Source of the DNA: Podocnemis expansa
Lineage: Eukaryota > Chordata > Testudines > Podocnemididae
Direction: 5' to 3'
Assembly (NCBI GenBank): GCA_007922195.1
Contig: ML682007.1
Span: 15,616,954-15,680,953 of the forward strand
DNA: 64,000 bases
The translations under genes were made by a program, and so were the position numbers. Below the pieces are notes generated by a model. That model was not told where the DNA came from, made no database searches, and saw only the letters and a list, made by a program, of their open reading frames with translations. Below are positions 23,651 to 36,170 of the stretch, in pieces. Numbering within the stretch: the first letter of the stretch is position 1; each line of letters starts with the position of its first letter.

Positions 23651-25519
23651 AATACCTGAACTTAATTAAATACACATTTGGGAACTTTAAAGACAAAACA
23701 AGACCTGGATATCTAAACATACTGTTAAGGTAATACTTTTTAAAAGATCGTATAATACCTTAAAGATGTGGAAACTTCGATAAACATGTGTCGAAATGTT
23801 GCCTTTTTCTCTTGTTCTATAAATTTAAAATATTTAGAATGATATAAGTAACTTTTCTTTAAGCAATACATAATTTGTGGAGCTCGTGGACATACAGTGG
23901 GGTGGAAGTAAATAGTTTAGCAAATTTCCTTAAAAGAATTCAGTTACACTGACTATCGTAGAGTCACAAAGGGTCTTAACTGTTGCAATACTGAGCATTG
24001 CACCACCTAACTTTTAGTTACCTAGAAAAATCACTCATTGGGATTGAGTGGGAGCAGTGCCTGGGATTCCCAAAAGCCAGCACACTGAATTAGGAGTAGG
24101 CTACCTAAACTAGCCAACTGGAGACGCCATGTGGAGAAGTTTAAATCAGGTTCCTTTCTCACCTCTCTTTGAAGAAGAGAGAAGATTTGAAAATGGATCT
24201 CTCACATCCTAGAGACTGGGATAAAAGTTATACAGTGAGCACCATCTCCATTTCCAGATAGATTTTTGACTGGCATGTGATCATAAGAATGCCTATTGAA
24301 TCAAATCCCACAGATGTTCCCCTCTCTTCCCCTCCTTTGTGCACCATACTGGGGCTTAGGCATGATTGGAGTGAAGCAACAATGAAAATGCCCAGAGGCA
24401 AAAACACAGAAACCTGGGGAATTTTTACCCTGAGAATCTGAGTGCCAAGGAGGTTTAAGTGCCTGCTGAATCAGGTGACAGCTGAGTAGCAGGTTTGTGA
24501 ACGCCAGTGGTACTGAGGTTGAATTCAAGTCCCTTTGTGACTCTAGCCTCCATATGCCAATGATATCTTATCACAATGCTGGTGTTTGAAGACAAAGCTG
24601 CTCTGCTCAATATAGCAGATGATAAAGTGGTTTCCCACTTCTTATAAAATATCAAGAGAGGTTCCACTGGAAGGTCAGCTGCCTTCATAATCAGCCAATG
24701 TTCAAAATAGGTATCATTGGTCTGTTCTGATATGACAAACCCAAGCTCTGACAATGCAACGTTAGATACAGTCTCCAAAATAACAGTCAGTGGGTTTTTT
24801 CATTTTTGATTAAACTATTTATAACTATGAGACTTTAAAAGTGGTTCCTCCCTTTTCCCAGAAACAAGCTCAGTGTCATAAACAAGAAAGAAAAGAGCCA
24901 AATTCTGATCTCATTTATGCAGTGCAAGTCCAAAATAACCCCACTGAGATCAGACCTCCAAATCGGTATCTGGCTCCTAACCAGGATAATGAAACTGGAG
25001 TTTTTCTTTCTTTCTGCAGTCAGGCACTGAATGAGTTAACAGGATTGAGCATGTAAATTGATCTGTCAGTGAGTAACATACATAGTTGTTATGTTAAAGT
25101 TTTCAACAGGGCTGCAATTTGGAGAGAGAGCTATTATCTCTTGAGCCAAGCAGAGCTGATTTTGCTTTGGAAGGGGCACAAACACAAGGTTAGTGATACA
25201 AGAATAAGCAACCTGTTCTAGTTTCCTTGTGGGGCAGACAGTTTCAATGATAAGCTTAACAAATTGTTATGCTGTTTATAACCCTTCCTCATCAGTGGGA
25301 AAATGTTCCAATGTATTTTGATCAGTATTTAAAAAGTGTCACACTGACTTTTCAGAGGCAATGTTTCAGATTTTGCAACATCTGTTTCATCATTGGAGGG
25401 TAAATGATTACTGACAAATAGGATCTTGTTAGTTTTCTTACACCACACATCCTTCTATTCCGTATTAAAGGACTACGCTAATTTTCACAAGTCATGACTT
25501 GAATCCAGAATGTACAGTG

Positions 25520-25534
25520 TATATATATATATAT
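25520..25534 (+). repeat. Short TA microsatellite
   Basis: About seven TA units. Confidence 0.8.
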
Positions 25535-26324
25535 TTCAGTTTAAACCAACACACAATTAATTGTAAAAGGAGTTAAACAGGTTGAGTGACTTTACGTTGT
25601 AGAAGGAATAACACTGTCTTCTTGCGGTGTTTTAGATAATCAAAGCAACTAGTCTAGGTGAGGATGAAAAATTGCAGAGCTCCTTCACTAAGGTAACACC
25701 ATCTCTCTTTGAGATATGTTCGTATTTAGATGACTCCTCTTAAATAGAGTTGCTGCCAAAACTAGTAGAAAGAAAGCTAATTAGAAAGGATGATAAAAAT
25801 GAAACAGAGCGTAGGTGTATGTGGGATTGCGTGCAACTAAACTGCTTTGTTAAGACTGAACATATTTACTTTTGACTCTATGGGATATTTACCAGAGGAT
25901 CTCCTCCTGATCTGGTTGAAGTATTTTTTTATACTAATCATGATTAACATTATGATAGACTGCAAAGCATTAAAGCAAAATTTTCCAGCAGTACATGCAA
26001 GAAGGAATGTTCCTCTCTTGCTTGAATCACCCTGCTTTGGTTCACAGGCATGAATTAGTATGGTCTCCTCTATCTGAACTATGGTTATTTATCTACCGGG
26101 AGGAACAGAAGCTTGGTCTCTTCTGCAGCAGACTTGAGCTCGAATACAATCCTTCTCACTAGTACTGAATCACAAATGACTCACTTCAAACTTGGATGTG
26201 AGAGCAAAGTATACATTTGCAAATTGGCTCATGAGGCATTGCTTTGCAATGTAGGTGGGACAGATTTCATGCAGTAGCAGTCAAGTTCTACTCTTATTTT
26301 TCCCTCTTCTTTTCCTTCAAGCAG

Positions 26325-26394
26325 GATGGTTTTCTGAGTTTTGGATTTCAGTGTCGGTTTTGAAGGTCCTGAAGCAATCACTACCCAGCGCTCA
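26325..26394 (+). other. Possible alternative 5' UTR exon or upstream 3' splice site of SH3RF2
   Basis: Just upstream of coding exon 1 a strong polypyrimidine tract (about 26297-26320) ends in GCAG at 26321-26324. Seventy bases later there is CAG|GTGAAT, a plausible donor at 26395. The next acceptor is only 36 bp away, too short for an intron, so this would act either as an alternative acceptor giving a longer UTR or as an alternative non-coding exon. This is inference from splice-like signals only. Confidence 0.25.
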
Positions 26395-26453
26395 GGTGAA
26401 TGTAGCATGTGAACTTTTCTGGCCTCACAGGAGACTGGAGTTCTTCACTAAAG

Positions 26454-26834
26454 ATGGATGATTTAGCTTTGCTTGACCTGTTGGAATGCCCTGTGTGCTA
26501 TGAAAAGCTAGATGTGACAGCCAAAGTGCTACCATGCCAGCATACTTTCTGCAAGCCTTGTTTACAGGGGATACTGAAATCCCAAAAGGAGCTGAGGTGT
26601 CCAGAGTGCAGAACTCTAGTCTTCTGCAATATTGAAGAGTTACCATCCAACTTGCTTCTGATTCGCTTACTGGACGGTGTCAGATGTGGACAAAATGTTA
26701 TGAGATTTGGCTCATTCAAAAGATCTGGGGTCCTGACTTCCCCTGCCACCATCAGGAGAGACCGGGGAGACCCAAGAGGTTTACAGTTTAATCAGTACAG
26801 GCTGGCAACAAATCCCAGGATCCATATGGAAGGG
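26454..26834 (+). CDS. SH3RF2: SH3RF2 coding exon 1: start codon and RING finger
   Basis: This exon encodes residues 1-127. The RING finger has all eight zinc ligands of the C3HC4 pattern: C12, C15, C28, H30, C33, C36, C49 and C52. The P50 following C49 is typical of E2-binding RINGs, so the ligase module looks intact. The ATG at 26454 is chosen because it gives the family N-terminus [15 protein letters not shown] and sits in a strong Kozak context (A at -3, G at +4). A longer open frame extends upstream only through a GTG and has no family match. The splice acceptor is a pyrimidine-rich stretch ending in AG at 26429-26430, leaving 23 nt of 5' UTR in this exon. The exon ends with GGG at 26834 followed by the donor GTAAGA. 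Residues 60-127 form a basic, Gly/Arg-rich stretch that is less conserved than the RING. Confidence 0.95.
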
Positions 26835-28595
26835 GTAAGAAGAGATCATGTTTCTTAATATCTTTGCAGGAAAAAAAGTTGTTTCATTATGTGTCAAGAG
26901 CTGTGAAACCCTTCATGTTAATACCACGGCAGAAGTTCTGAAAAATAGGAAAGCTTAATTCGCTTGGTTACAAATCTGCCTGATGTCTCCCCCTCTCCCT
27001 GTGATATTTTGCTATTTTGAGTTGATCTCTGCAATAACTACATTAAATATCAAGCTTATTGAAAAATAAACTTGTCTTTCTGAAAACCACATTGCAAAAA
27101 TTTCAAGAAAACAAAATTTTCATCACAAAATTTCTGGTGCTTGAATTGGGCCAGAAATATTGTGTACTGAGACTTTTAGGTGATTGTCCCAGTCTAATTT
27201 TAGATGTCCTAAGTAGCACTGGCCACATCATATAAGAGCAATTTTTTCTCATATATTTAAAATATTATTTGATCCTTTCAAGAAGTTTGGTTCAGTCTGA
27301 ATTCAGGGTAAGGGTTGACATTAGCTTTTATTTTACCTGTACTGGATTCCTATTACAAATCTGTCATCTCTTTGATCCTTTGTCACTTTTCATATAATGC
27401 TCATGTAAATCCTTTCCATAATACTCAAGCACAAAGGGATGTAAAGACAAAAAATATTTGGGTAGAGTAACTGTCAGACATAACTTTACAAATACAATGA
27501 ACGAACACTTACTTGCATGCATACAGTGTTTATGTACAAGCACATGTCTGCACACATTTAGAGCCAGGAGTATGTTATACCGTTCCCTGTATTACATAAG
27601 AACAACCTGGTATGTGTCCATTGAATCTCACAATCTCTAGCTGTTAAGTTAGAAACTCTTCATGCATATGTGGCACTTTAAAAAATGATCTTTGGAGAAT
27701 TCAAAATTTGAGTTTCACTTAGTGTGATAAAAATGTGCCATTGTTGCCCCTGCAGTTTATGCACTGGAGCTCTTTCTAATGTGGCCATCGAAGACCTGTG
27801 CTAGTTTAGGAAAATGGATGGCTGTTATTACCTGTCAGTAGGTTGAACCTCAGCAGCAGAATTTGGTAGTGATCAAGAATTCCTACTCTGACAGTTGATG
27901 GGTGGTATATGAGAAATCCACTGTGTCTTCATTACAATTTCCAGTGGACAAATGGGGCACAGTAACATTACTGACAGTCCAGCAACAGCCTTAACCAAGA
28001 GTCTGAATTTTCCTTGGTTATAGAAGCTGTTTCTTTATTGTGAGGTTAAGCTTGCATTAACACTGTATGCTCTTGATCTGATCTGTGGTAAAAGAAGGGC
28101 TAGTGGTTCCAGGGCTGTCAATCCACCACCTTACATCAGCCCATAATTCGTTTTGGTAAGTAAGCAAGCCAGCAAATAAATAAATATAAAGGGGGGGGGG
28201 GAAATGAGTAGATCTGCCTTCATTATTGCATTGTTACTTTTATCACGTGTGCAAATAGAGCCTGTGGCAAATCAAGTTTTACCCTTGTCTGGTCACTTGC
28301 AACTTGCTTGTTTTATGGGGAAACAGTGACAGGCGAGGATTGCTCAACACTACAGCCTATGCACAAAAGGAAGACTTTTTTAAACTGCAAATCCTAATAA
28401 GAAGCACTGGCAGACTTGGTAGCCTATTAGTGTAATTCCAGTACAGTTGCTGGCCAGATAAGAAACTAGAGCCAGCCAGCATGGAGGAAATTGATGACTC
28501 AGTTCTCTTGCACACATACCTGTTTTGCTACAAAATATATTTAACCCAGCTCAGGCAAATCCTGGCTATACAATCCAGTCCCAACTATTCTGTAC
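26835..28595 (+). other. SH3RF2 intron 1, proximal part
   Basis: Begins with donor GTAAGA. No repeat with clear ends is recognised. The coding frame continues only seven codons into the intron before TAA, and an AATAAA hexamer lies at 27065-27070; see findings. A G run occurs near 28191. Confidence 0.6.
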
Positions 28596-28774
28596 TAGTA
28601 GTTCTCAACCATTGTGTTGAGACACATTACTAGGTCACCACATACTGGAAAGTGTGTCATGGAGAGCCAGGGAGATGGCTGGATTTGGTCTCGGAGGGGT
28701 GAGCTGAGGTGTAACCTGTAGAGTCAAGATGTACTGCCAAGTATCCGCGACCCGCAAAACATTGAGAACCACCG
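28596..28774. mobile_element. hAT-like MITE, 179 bp (TAGTAGTTCTCAACC ends)
   Basis: Left end TAGTAGTTCTCAACC and right end TTGAGAACCACCG are degraded forms of CAGTGGTTCTCAACC. Flanks TTCTGTAC and TTCTATAT agree at 6 of 8 positions, consistent with an old hAT duplication. Confidence 0.6.
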
Positions 28775-29559
28775 TTCTATATTAATTAGAGCCACAGAAC
28801 AACATTCAGAGTGTGTTTCATTAAGAGGAAGGATGTGAAGGTTCAATATAATAAGAAATTAATCTGCTACAAATTACATCATCAATTCATTTGAATGTAG
28901 AACAAGTGAAAAGTTAGTTCTAGGGACTGAAGTTCTCTACCCACAGAACAAGTACATCAGGCAGTGGTTATGGAAACTTCCCTTGACAATACTCCAATCT
29001 GTGTTCCTGACCACAGAGAATAGCTTGTGGGCATTTCAGCCTCCATCAATCACCATGTAACCCTTGGCTGCTGTATTAAAGCTGCTAACAAGAGTGACAA
29101 TCAGTGGCATGGACAATGATGGGTTTTCCAATATAAATAGCTCTCCACTAAGAGCTGGAATTAATTGTTGATTTATTTTATAGCAGCTAGAAGACACTTA
29201 TCAAACAGCAATCTTTTTTGTGATTTTGTAGGAAGAGGTGAAAAATTCCATAATTTATCCTTTCAGAATCTTCGGGCCAGCCAGCCCCCATACAAAAGCT
29301 TAATTCCTTTTGTGACCATCTTCTTCTTTTCTTTCCTCGTGCTTCAGGTTTTACTTATCAGCTCTCAGGAAAAGTAAAAACCTCTTAGTGATATTTTGCC
29401 ATGGTGTCATTCAGCTATTTGCTGCTATCGAAACCAATTAAGACCTGATTCTCAAAGATAATCTGAATAGCTGTTTACGGCTATTTACCTGCTAATTAGG
29501 GAAAGTCCTGGACAAGAGGACTGTGATGTTCTGTATGTTGCTTTGGCGCTACTTCATAG

Positions 29560-29700
29560 AGTAAGACTGAGAAAGTCACATTAGCTTCTCTATGCCTTAG
29601 TCTACCCGTCACATAAAAAGAGTATAACATATACAAAAATGCTATAAAGCTTAGCTAATGTTATGAAGTGCTTTGAGATCCTCAGCAGTAAAGAGCTGCA
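29560..29700 (+). mobile_element. MIR-like fragment
   Basis: Contains GAGAAAGTCACATTAGCTTCTC and ATGCCTTAGTCTACCC followed by GAAGTGCTTTGAGATCCTC, the usual order of the MIR core and tail. Confidence 0.45.
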
Positions 29701-30023
29701 GAATACCACATATTTTGATACCTCATTCTGTACAGCAGTTTCATATTTCCTTAGCTGCTGTATGAGGTCAGGTACATACCCACACACTCCAATCATGCCA
29801 GCGCTTAATGACAAGAAACTCTTGATTCTAAAATCATAACAATTAACCTCAGATGTACTTATAATGCAAAACGGCAAGATTTAAATAACATGTCTGACCT
29901 TCTGTCTACATTGTGGTAGGGGGGTTGGAGTGTATATCTTCAAATCACCAGGGTAAATCACAATAATTGGAAGGCTCTGTAGAAATTTATGTGAATGTTG
30001 CCCATGTTGTGAACATAGATATA

Positions 30024-30150
30024 TAGAATCATAGAGTTGGAAGGGACCTCATAGGTCATCTAGTCCAACCCCCTGCCAGAGGCAGGACCACTCCCACTTA
30101 AACCATCCCAGTCAGGGTTTTGTCCAGCCAGGCCTTAAACACCTCCAGGA
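30024..30150 (-). mobile_element. CR1 3' end fragment, antisense
   Basis: AGAATCATAGAGTTGGAAGG, then GTCATCTAGTCCAACCCCCTG, then AAACCATCCCAGTCAGGGTT is the antisense of the well-known CR1 3' terminus. It includes the ATTCTATGAT-type end. Confidence 0.85.
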
Positions 30151-30289
30151 AAAAGAGGAAAAAGATTTTCTGGTTAAGGCAGATTGGGAGGAAGGATGGT
30201 CTAGTAAAAGCATAGGAGTAGCAAGCTGGAGGCCATCTCTTTGACCAGACTCCTTGTGGAAACTTGGGCAGATACCAAATTACAAAATC

Positions 30290-30440
30290 CTCACTGATGA
30301 CTGTGAGATTGGGATTGATCAGATTCATTTCTCCCGTCTGTAGAATGGTGATGCTTATCTAGCTCAGAAGTACCTTGTGAAGCTAAAATTATCTGAAGTT
30401 TGTAAAGTGCTTTCAGACCTTGGTGTAGAAAATGCTGAAG
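30290..30440 (+). mobile_element. MIR-like fragment, tail half
   Basis: CTGTAGAATGGTGATGCTTA and TTTGTAAAGTGCTTTCAGACC match the position and order of MIR 3' blocks. Confidence 0.45.
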
Positions 30441-30879
30441 GAGTCTTTCCCACTGACATCACAGGGAGTCATTCCATGCGCTTTGGATTAGGCCTTAGAT
30501 GATGTGTCTAGCATTATTATTATTATACAGCCAAGATGAAGGAATCATGAAAGAAAGGAGCCTGATCTCTTAGGTCTTTTTGGACCTCATGGTTGTAGAG
30601 CACGTTTGAACATCTGAGATGATTTCCCTCTCTCCCAACTCTCTCCTGGGGCATTCAGAATGTTCTTGAAATGACTTGATTATAAAAGAACAGGTTTAAT
30701 GAAGAGTAGCGAAAACCTCTGGGAAGATGCAGAGAAATCACTTGAAGCATATTGATTTCTAGGTCAGTTTGCATTCAAATGATCTGTAACAATAATTCCA
30801 ATTGGTGACTCTTCCACGCGTAAGATTTCTGAAAAACAAGCTATCTGAGCTTGTGATAAAGAGTAGTCTCTTCCTAGGA

Positions 30880-31192
30880 CAGGGGTTGGCAACCCAAAAG
30901 GTAAAAAGAGCCATTTTTAAAAATTTCTTCAATAATTCAGTGTTTTGAGAGCTGCAATGGGTGTAGCTTCATGGTTCAGGGCTGGGACCAAAGGGTCAAC
31001 TGGCAGGAAGGTGGGAGCCTGGACCCAGGGGGAGATCCTCCTCAGGATCCTCTGGTAGCTGGGGGGAGTCCAAAGCATGGTGCAGGCTGCCTGCAGGGTG
31101 TACCAGTGGCAGGGGAGTCCTGGAGTCTGGAGCTGCAAGGGGGCAGCCAAAGAGCCGCATGTGGCTCCAGAGCCACAGGTTGCAGACCCATG
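30880..31192 (-). mobile_element. hAT-like MITE, 313 bp (CAGGGGTTGGCAACC ends), perfect 8-bp duplication
   Basis: Left end CAGGGGTTGGCAACC and right end GGTTGCAGACCCATG are inverted repeats. TCCTAGGA is duplicated exactly at 30872-30879 and 31193-31200. Internal text (GAGCCATTTTTAAAAATT; CCGCATGTGGCTCCAGAGCC) matches the copies at 33122 and 42228 in the opposite orientation. Confidence 0.9.
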
Positions 31193-31718
31193 TCCTAGGA
31201 GAAGGTAGTTTGATCAAACTACCTTCTGTTTACTGAAGTTTCCCATTTCATGAAGAGTAACACATAAAGCTACCCTAGTCATTTTCCAAGATTTGTTTAA
31301 GAACTCCTAAAGAATCTTTAAGATTTTAACTTTCCCTTCCCCTCTTCTGTCCCGTCCAGCCATACCTATGCAAAGAGGCAAAGCATCCAACATCGCACCT
31401 CTTTTGTTGTTCCATAGCCTTCCCAATATCTCCCAGTCATATTTAATTATTTCATCTTTTAGCACGAGGCAGACTCAACACATTCCTGTGGTGCAATAAA
31501 ACACCTGACTTCCAGATCTCAGCAAGCAACCCACTTTTGGACTCGATCTGTGAGAACATTTGTGCTCACAGTGAAACTAGGTGAACTGACCTCAGCACTT
31601 TTTACGATCAAGGTTGGGGTGAGCAAAACATCTTCAGGGCACATTCAGTTCATACAGTTATAATTTCCGAGAAGGCCACTCTTGAGGGAGAATTGAAATC
31701 ATTATTTCATTTTACAAG

Positions 31719-31934
31719 ACAAACAAGGAGTCCTGTGGCACTTTTAAAGAGTAACAAATTTATTTATCGCATGAGATTTCTTAGCAAAAAAATCCACTTC
31801 ATCAGATGCTTTGAAGTGGGAGCTCTCACGAAAGCTCACGGGGTAAATACATTTGATAAGTTTTTTAAAGTGCCACAGGACTCCGTGTTGGTTTTGCTGA
31901 ACTAGATTAACACAGCTACCCCTTTGGAACTCGC
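31719..31934 (-). mobile_element. Palindromic tRNA-headed SINE, 216 bp, with 11-bp target duplication
   Basis: Read on the minus strand it is a head (AAAGGGGTAGCTGTG), a body, then an inverted body copy without the head. Arms of about 80 nt face each other around 31806. The direct repeat CATTTTACAAG is exact at 31708-31718 and 31935-31945. Confidence 0.85.
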
Positions 31935-31945
31935 CATTTTACAAG

Positions 31946-33121
31946 GTTGCTCAACTGGGATGCTTGATCCAAAGCCTGCTGAAGTAAATAGGAAGGTGCC
32001 CACTGGAATGAATGAGCTAATAAAATAGTCTGCTGTTCTGTGCCTCGCTGTACCAGGGGTGCATCCCGAATGGCAGAACACGAAACACATTTTTCTTTCG
32101 CTTAGGAAGCAATCCTATAAACATACCTTTAACACTATGGAGTTGAAAGAGATGGAAAGATCCTAGAGTTGGGCACAAGAAGACCAATAGCTCAGATTCT
32201 CAACTCTGCCTGAGCTCAAGAGGCTGAAGAGCAACAGCCAGGAGTGTCCATGGGCCAAAAGCTAAAACAAATCCCACTACCACAGAGCAAACAAAGAATT
32301 CAAACCATTCCAAGTGCAAAGTGCATACAAAACCCAGCAGAGCTGCTGAAATAACATTATCTAGAGACAGAACATGGCCAAGAATTTCACAGCCAGAGCC
32401 AAACTCCTAAAAAGGGAAAGGGTATTTTATAGTTCCAACACATCTCAAAATGTTTCTTACGGTACCTAAATCACTTTCACCTATGCTGTGCACCTGGGAA
32501 TACAATCTAGCATGTCACTTGTGGCTATATATTGTTCACAAACCCATATGTGAATCAATGCACTAATGTCATGAATATGCAGCCGCTTCTGAAGTGGAGA
32601 ACAAAGGCAATTTAATAGTGCACATTTTACTGATCAAGAGCAAGAAGCAGGAAGAATTTTTGCAGAGAAAACTAGGGCAAACCTCCACTGTTACAGAAAG
32701 TGCCATAAGATCTTTAATGCTTTTGCAGAAAGCACAAGACTTTTGCTTTTAAAAGTGTTATCTGGAAAGAGCCCCACACAATGAATTGCATGGAACTGAA
32801 TCTAACAAAGGGCTGAAGGCTTTGATGGGAACAGAATGCTACGGAGTGTAAATAATACAACCTGGATACTTCAGACCATTAAAAGCCATCCATTCCATGG
32901 GTAATATGTGGCTACTTGCTAGGTGAGCAACTAAGGGGACAAGGTACAGCATGACACAAATTAAACAAAACACTTTTTTGCCAGTTGTGGGAAGAGTAAA
33001 AACTTTCTGTGTGGAGCTCTATGCATGAAGCTTCCATTGTCCATGAAGTGTGGCAGGACCAAACTAACCCAGACATGAATCATGCTATTAAACTGTTATT
33101 TGAGCAACGAACGTTCTAGTG
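31946..33121 (+). other. SH3RF2 intron 1, nothing recognised in this part
   Basis: AT-rich intron sequence with no bounded repeat or conserved block I can name. Confidence 0.4.
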
Positions 33122-33423
33122 CAGGGGTCTGCAACCTGCGGCTCTGGAGCCACGTGTCTCTTTGGCTGCCCCTTTCTGACTCCAAGCCCCCCTGCCGTCA
33201 GTCTGCACCAGGTTTCAGACTCCCCACCACCACCAGGGGACTTGCACTGAGTCCCAGGCCCCTCCCCACCACCATCACCAGCAGGAGACCCTGAGACAAA
33301 TGCCCTGGCACAGCTCCCCCCACCCACCAGCAGAAGGCTACACCTATTGCAGATCTCAAAACACTTGGTTACTGAAGGAATTTTTTTAAAAGGGCTGTTA
33401 TCTTTTACGTTGCTGACCCCCCG
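33122..33423 (+). mobile_element. hAT-like MITE, 302 bp (CAGGGGTCTGCAACC end)
   Basis: Starts CAGGGGTCTGCAACCTGCGG and ends TTGCTGACCCCCCG. Flanks TTCTAGTG and TTAGTG agree apart from a 2-bp gap. The interior has the same GGCTCTGGAGCC and GAAGGAATTTTTTTAA blocks as the copies at 30880 and 42228. Confidence 0.8.
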
Positions 33424-36162
33424 TTAGTGCAAAGAATATGGCAGGGGGGAAGGAACTGAGCCAGGCAAAATAACCAGAGAGTATGAAAGTCTGCTCTTAG
33501 AAACAAAGAAAATACAAGTCCGCCTGAGGCCTATAATCTTGTCTCAGTGCAAAAGCAGGAGGATAACATCCCCCTCCAGCATTTTGTGGGAGATAGACAG
33601 ATTCCTCCTCTATTGAGATAAAAATACATTATACTCCAACGTTGCCACCTTCACACTGAGTCCTAAATATAGTGACTATGCCTTGGCATTCTCTTCTGAA
33701 ATCATCTCCAGCTCCTTTTTGAATTGACATGCAGGATTTCATTTGCTAGCTCTTTTGAAGCTATATTATTTGCCTCTGTACCCAAGATTCCAGAAATAGG
33801 AGATAAGGGCAGCAGGAACAAGCTATTGACCTATTGCGGTACTTAGCTTCCATCACCTCGCGCCCTATTCCTTTCCAGTCTCAGTAATGACCTAATAACA
33901 GGAGGCAAAATCCTGTCCTTACTAATCAGAGTCATGCTGGACTTGAGGGGGTGAGGGGAATGGAGTGGACAGCTGCCAGGCTTGCATTAGGAACAAGATT
34001 TTTCTTATCCATGCGCACAGACCCAGGGAGAAGCACATGCTGCGGTTTCTTTTAGAAGCAGCATTCTCTCCATTGCTAGCAGACTCTGCAAGTAGTGGTG
34101 TACATGCTTCTCTCTTGGGAACCTGTTCCCTTCCCACTACACCAGCTGCCAGCCCGTGTCCTGTTTGGCAACAGCTGGAAAGGAAGCCCATTCCCTTTCT
34201 TATGATTTCTGTTGCTGTGCTATGATGTTTGAAAAGGATGCAGCCTATGGCCCCTTTCCCACACTATTGCCCAAAGTCAGGATCTGGCTTATGCTGACCA
34301 GAACAGCATGCAGTATCCTACAGTGTCATCAGCTAGGAGGGTCAAGGAGTCACCATACCTTACCACCAACCCCCAGCCCCAACATCGTCAAAGTTTCATA
34401 CGCTGATGAGCGGATGGGGACCCCACCAGACCTCCTTTAAACAGTGGTTCTATAATCTATACTAAATTAGGGGGGCTGCTACTATAGTCACTTGGATTTC
34501 AGCAATACTGACATCTGATCTGACCACCCTTCTGTACAGACGATGGGAAAACTCAGCCAAATTTCAGTGAGTCATGTAGCAACTTGTCCCATGGGTTTGT
34601 TCCCGTTTGGTAGAGCACAAGGAAGTCCGTCAAGAACTTGATTCACGGTGGCACCAGCTCAGGCACTGTAGGTAAAAGACAGGGGAGACTCTCCAACTGA
34701 GGCGCACCTGGGGTCCCTGCAGGGGGTGGGAGGGCACAACCACATGTCCACACACAAGCACACGTGCACATGCAAATCGGAGCTGGTACCACTGGTATCC
34801 TACATGTGACTCAACTAATGATTTCCCTTGTGCCAGAACAAATACTGCAGGTTACACCGTGCACCTCTGGGCATCACAACATTGTTTTCCCACTCCCCGC
34901 TGATAGTCTTTGGATGCTAACCGCTGCCTATTGTAATTAGAAACCAATTCACTGAAATGCAGAAAGCCTGACCATGTGAACAGCACAAGAGGCTATCCCT
35001 AGAGATACAGCCTTTTTTAAAGAGGCAGCACTGGGTGGTGTGTTTTAAGGCAGCTATGTGCATGTTACCAGCCTTTGAAAAAAAGAGTTTCCAGTATGTA
35101 CCCAAGGACATCAAAACAATCCTTCATTTTTATTAGAAGAGAGCACAAACAAAACCACAGCTCTAGAGACCCTCCCTGGGGAGCATTTCAGCTCTACATT
35201 AATTAGGAATAAGTAAGAGAGGAGGTTGGACTAAGGTACTGCAAAATAGCAAAATGACCTGCCCTAAATCTCAGACGCTAGTTTCCCTAGTTTTACAAAA
35301 TAAGGTCCTGAATAGCTAAACACATAAAAGTGTTTTAATTTGTTACCAAGGCAATGAATCAGACTCAGATGGCAAGTCAGGAATAGAATAACCCAGACCT
35401 CAGCAGCGTACTATGTTCATCTATTAAATACTGCAGTTGGAGGCAGGCAGACTGAAAATCTTAGACTCTTATTTTCTATCAAATATTCCACGCTGGTGAT
35501 TGGTTGGGTTTGTGACCATGGAGTCCAAGTCAGAAGGATTGATTTTGTAATTTTCATTGCTGGAGGAAGGGGGAAAGAGGAGGCAGATTCACGCATCAGT
35601 TTTGCCTTTAGTCTGGGGTTATTCTAAAAAATGATGAGAGAGGACTGAGCCAAGTGCTTGACAGGAAGAACACTGATTCATTGTTTCAATTTTAATCTCT
35701 TTTCTTGGTCTCCTTCCGTTCTCCTCGCTAAGAAAACTAGAGCATTTGCAGTTTAATGTTGACTTGTTTTGCTGCTGTTATTTATGAGGCTTTCACACCA
35801 AAAGATACTACCTTAGCAGGCACTTCGAGTAGCATTGAGACAGTATTCTGCATATATTAGTAACAGAATTAGGCAGCTACATACTGTCCTTCCACAGCAA
35901 CAGACTAGCAAACAGGAGTTCTAGAAAGGACTTCTGAGGGTGTAGCAGCTGTGTCATGCTGCACCCGCATCATCATTAGAGCCCACTATGGAGAAGATGG
36001 TCTCATCTCATCTCAAGATATGAGAGAGCTGGGAATGTCTTTGTGAATTTTCAGATGGTTGCCTCATTGTCTGACCTACCATGTACATTGGTTATTCATG
36101 CACACGCTGCCATCTTTTGGGCAGCCGTACCTGTCTACGAGTAGTATCCTTGTTCAGGTATC
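33424..36162 (+). other. SH3RF2 intron 1, one MIR-like fragment, otherwise nothing recognised
   Basis: No supported gene. A reverse MIR-like stretch at 35225-35400 is listed separately. Confidence 0.4.
35225..35400 (-). mobile_element. MIR-like fragment, antisense
   Basis: AAATGACCTGCCCTAAATCTC and GGCAAGTCAGGAATAGAATAA are decayed antisense MIR blocks. Confidence 0.4.
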
Positions 36163-36170
36163 ACATAAGG

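Larger units (their letters stand above)
21636..26296. other. Upstream flank of SH3RF2, no promoter identified
   Basis: AT-rich DNA holding a CA microsatellite (22642-22661), a 155-bp inverted-repeat element (23496-23650) and a TA run (25520-25534). No CpG island or conserved promoter is visible; the first non-coding exon of SH3RF2 may lie here or further upstream. Confidence 0.4.

Noticed and set aside
24455..24778. 107-codon minus-strand open frame
   Set aside because: Has a fairly protein-like composition, but I recognise no family and no transposase or gene motif. It is within chance for 64 kb in six frames. A protein database search with a significant vertebrate hit would overturn this.
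1..26296. Search for GRXCR2, the expected head-to-head neighbour of SH3RF2 in mammals
   Set aside because: No minus-strand frame resembles a glutaredoxin-like cysteine-rich protein by eye. In mammals the gap is tens of kb, so it probably lies further left.
26409..26453. Upstream extension of the SH3RF2 frame from a GTG
   Set aside because: The extra residues cross the splice acceptor at 26430 and have no family match; the ATG at 26454 has strong Kozak context and the family N-terminus.
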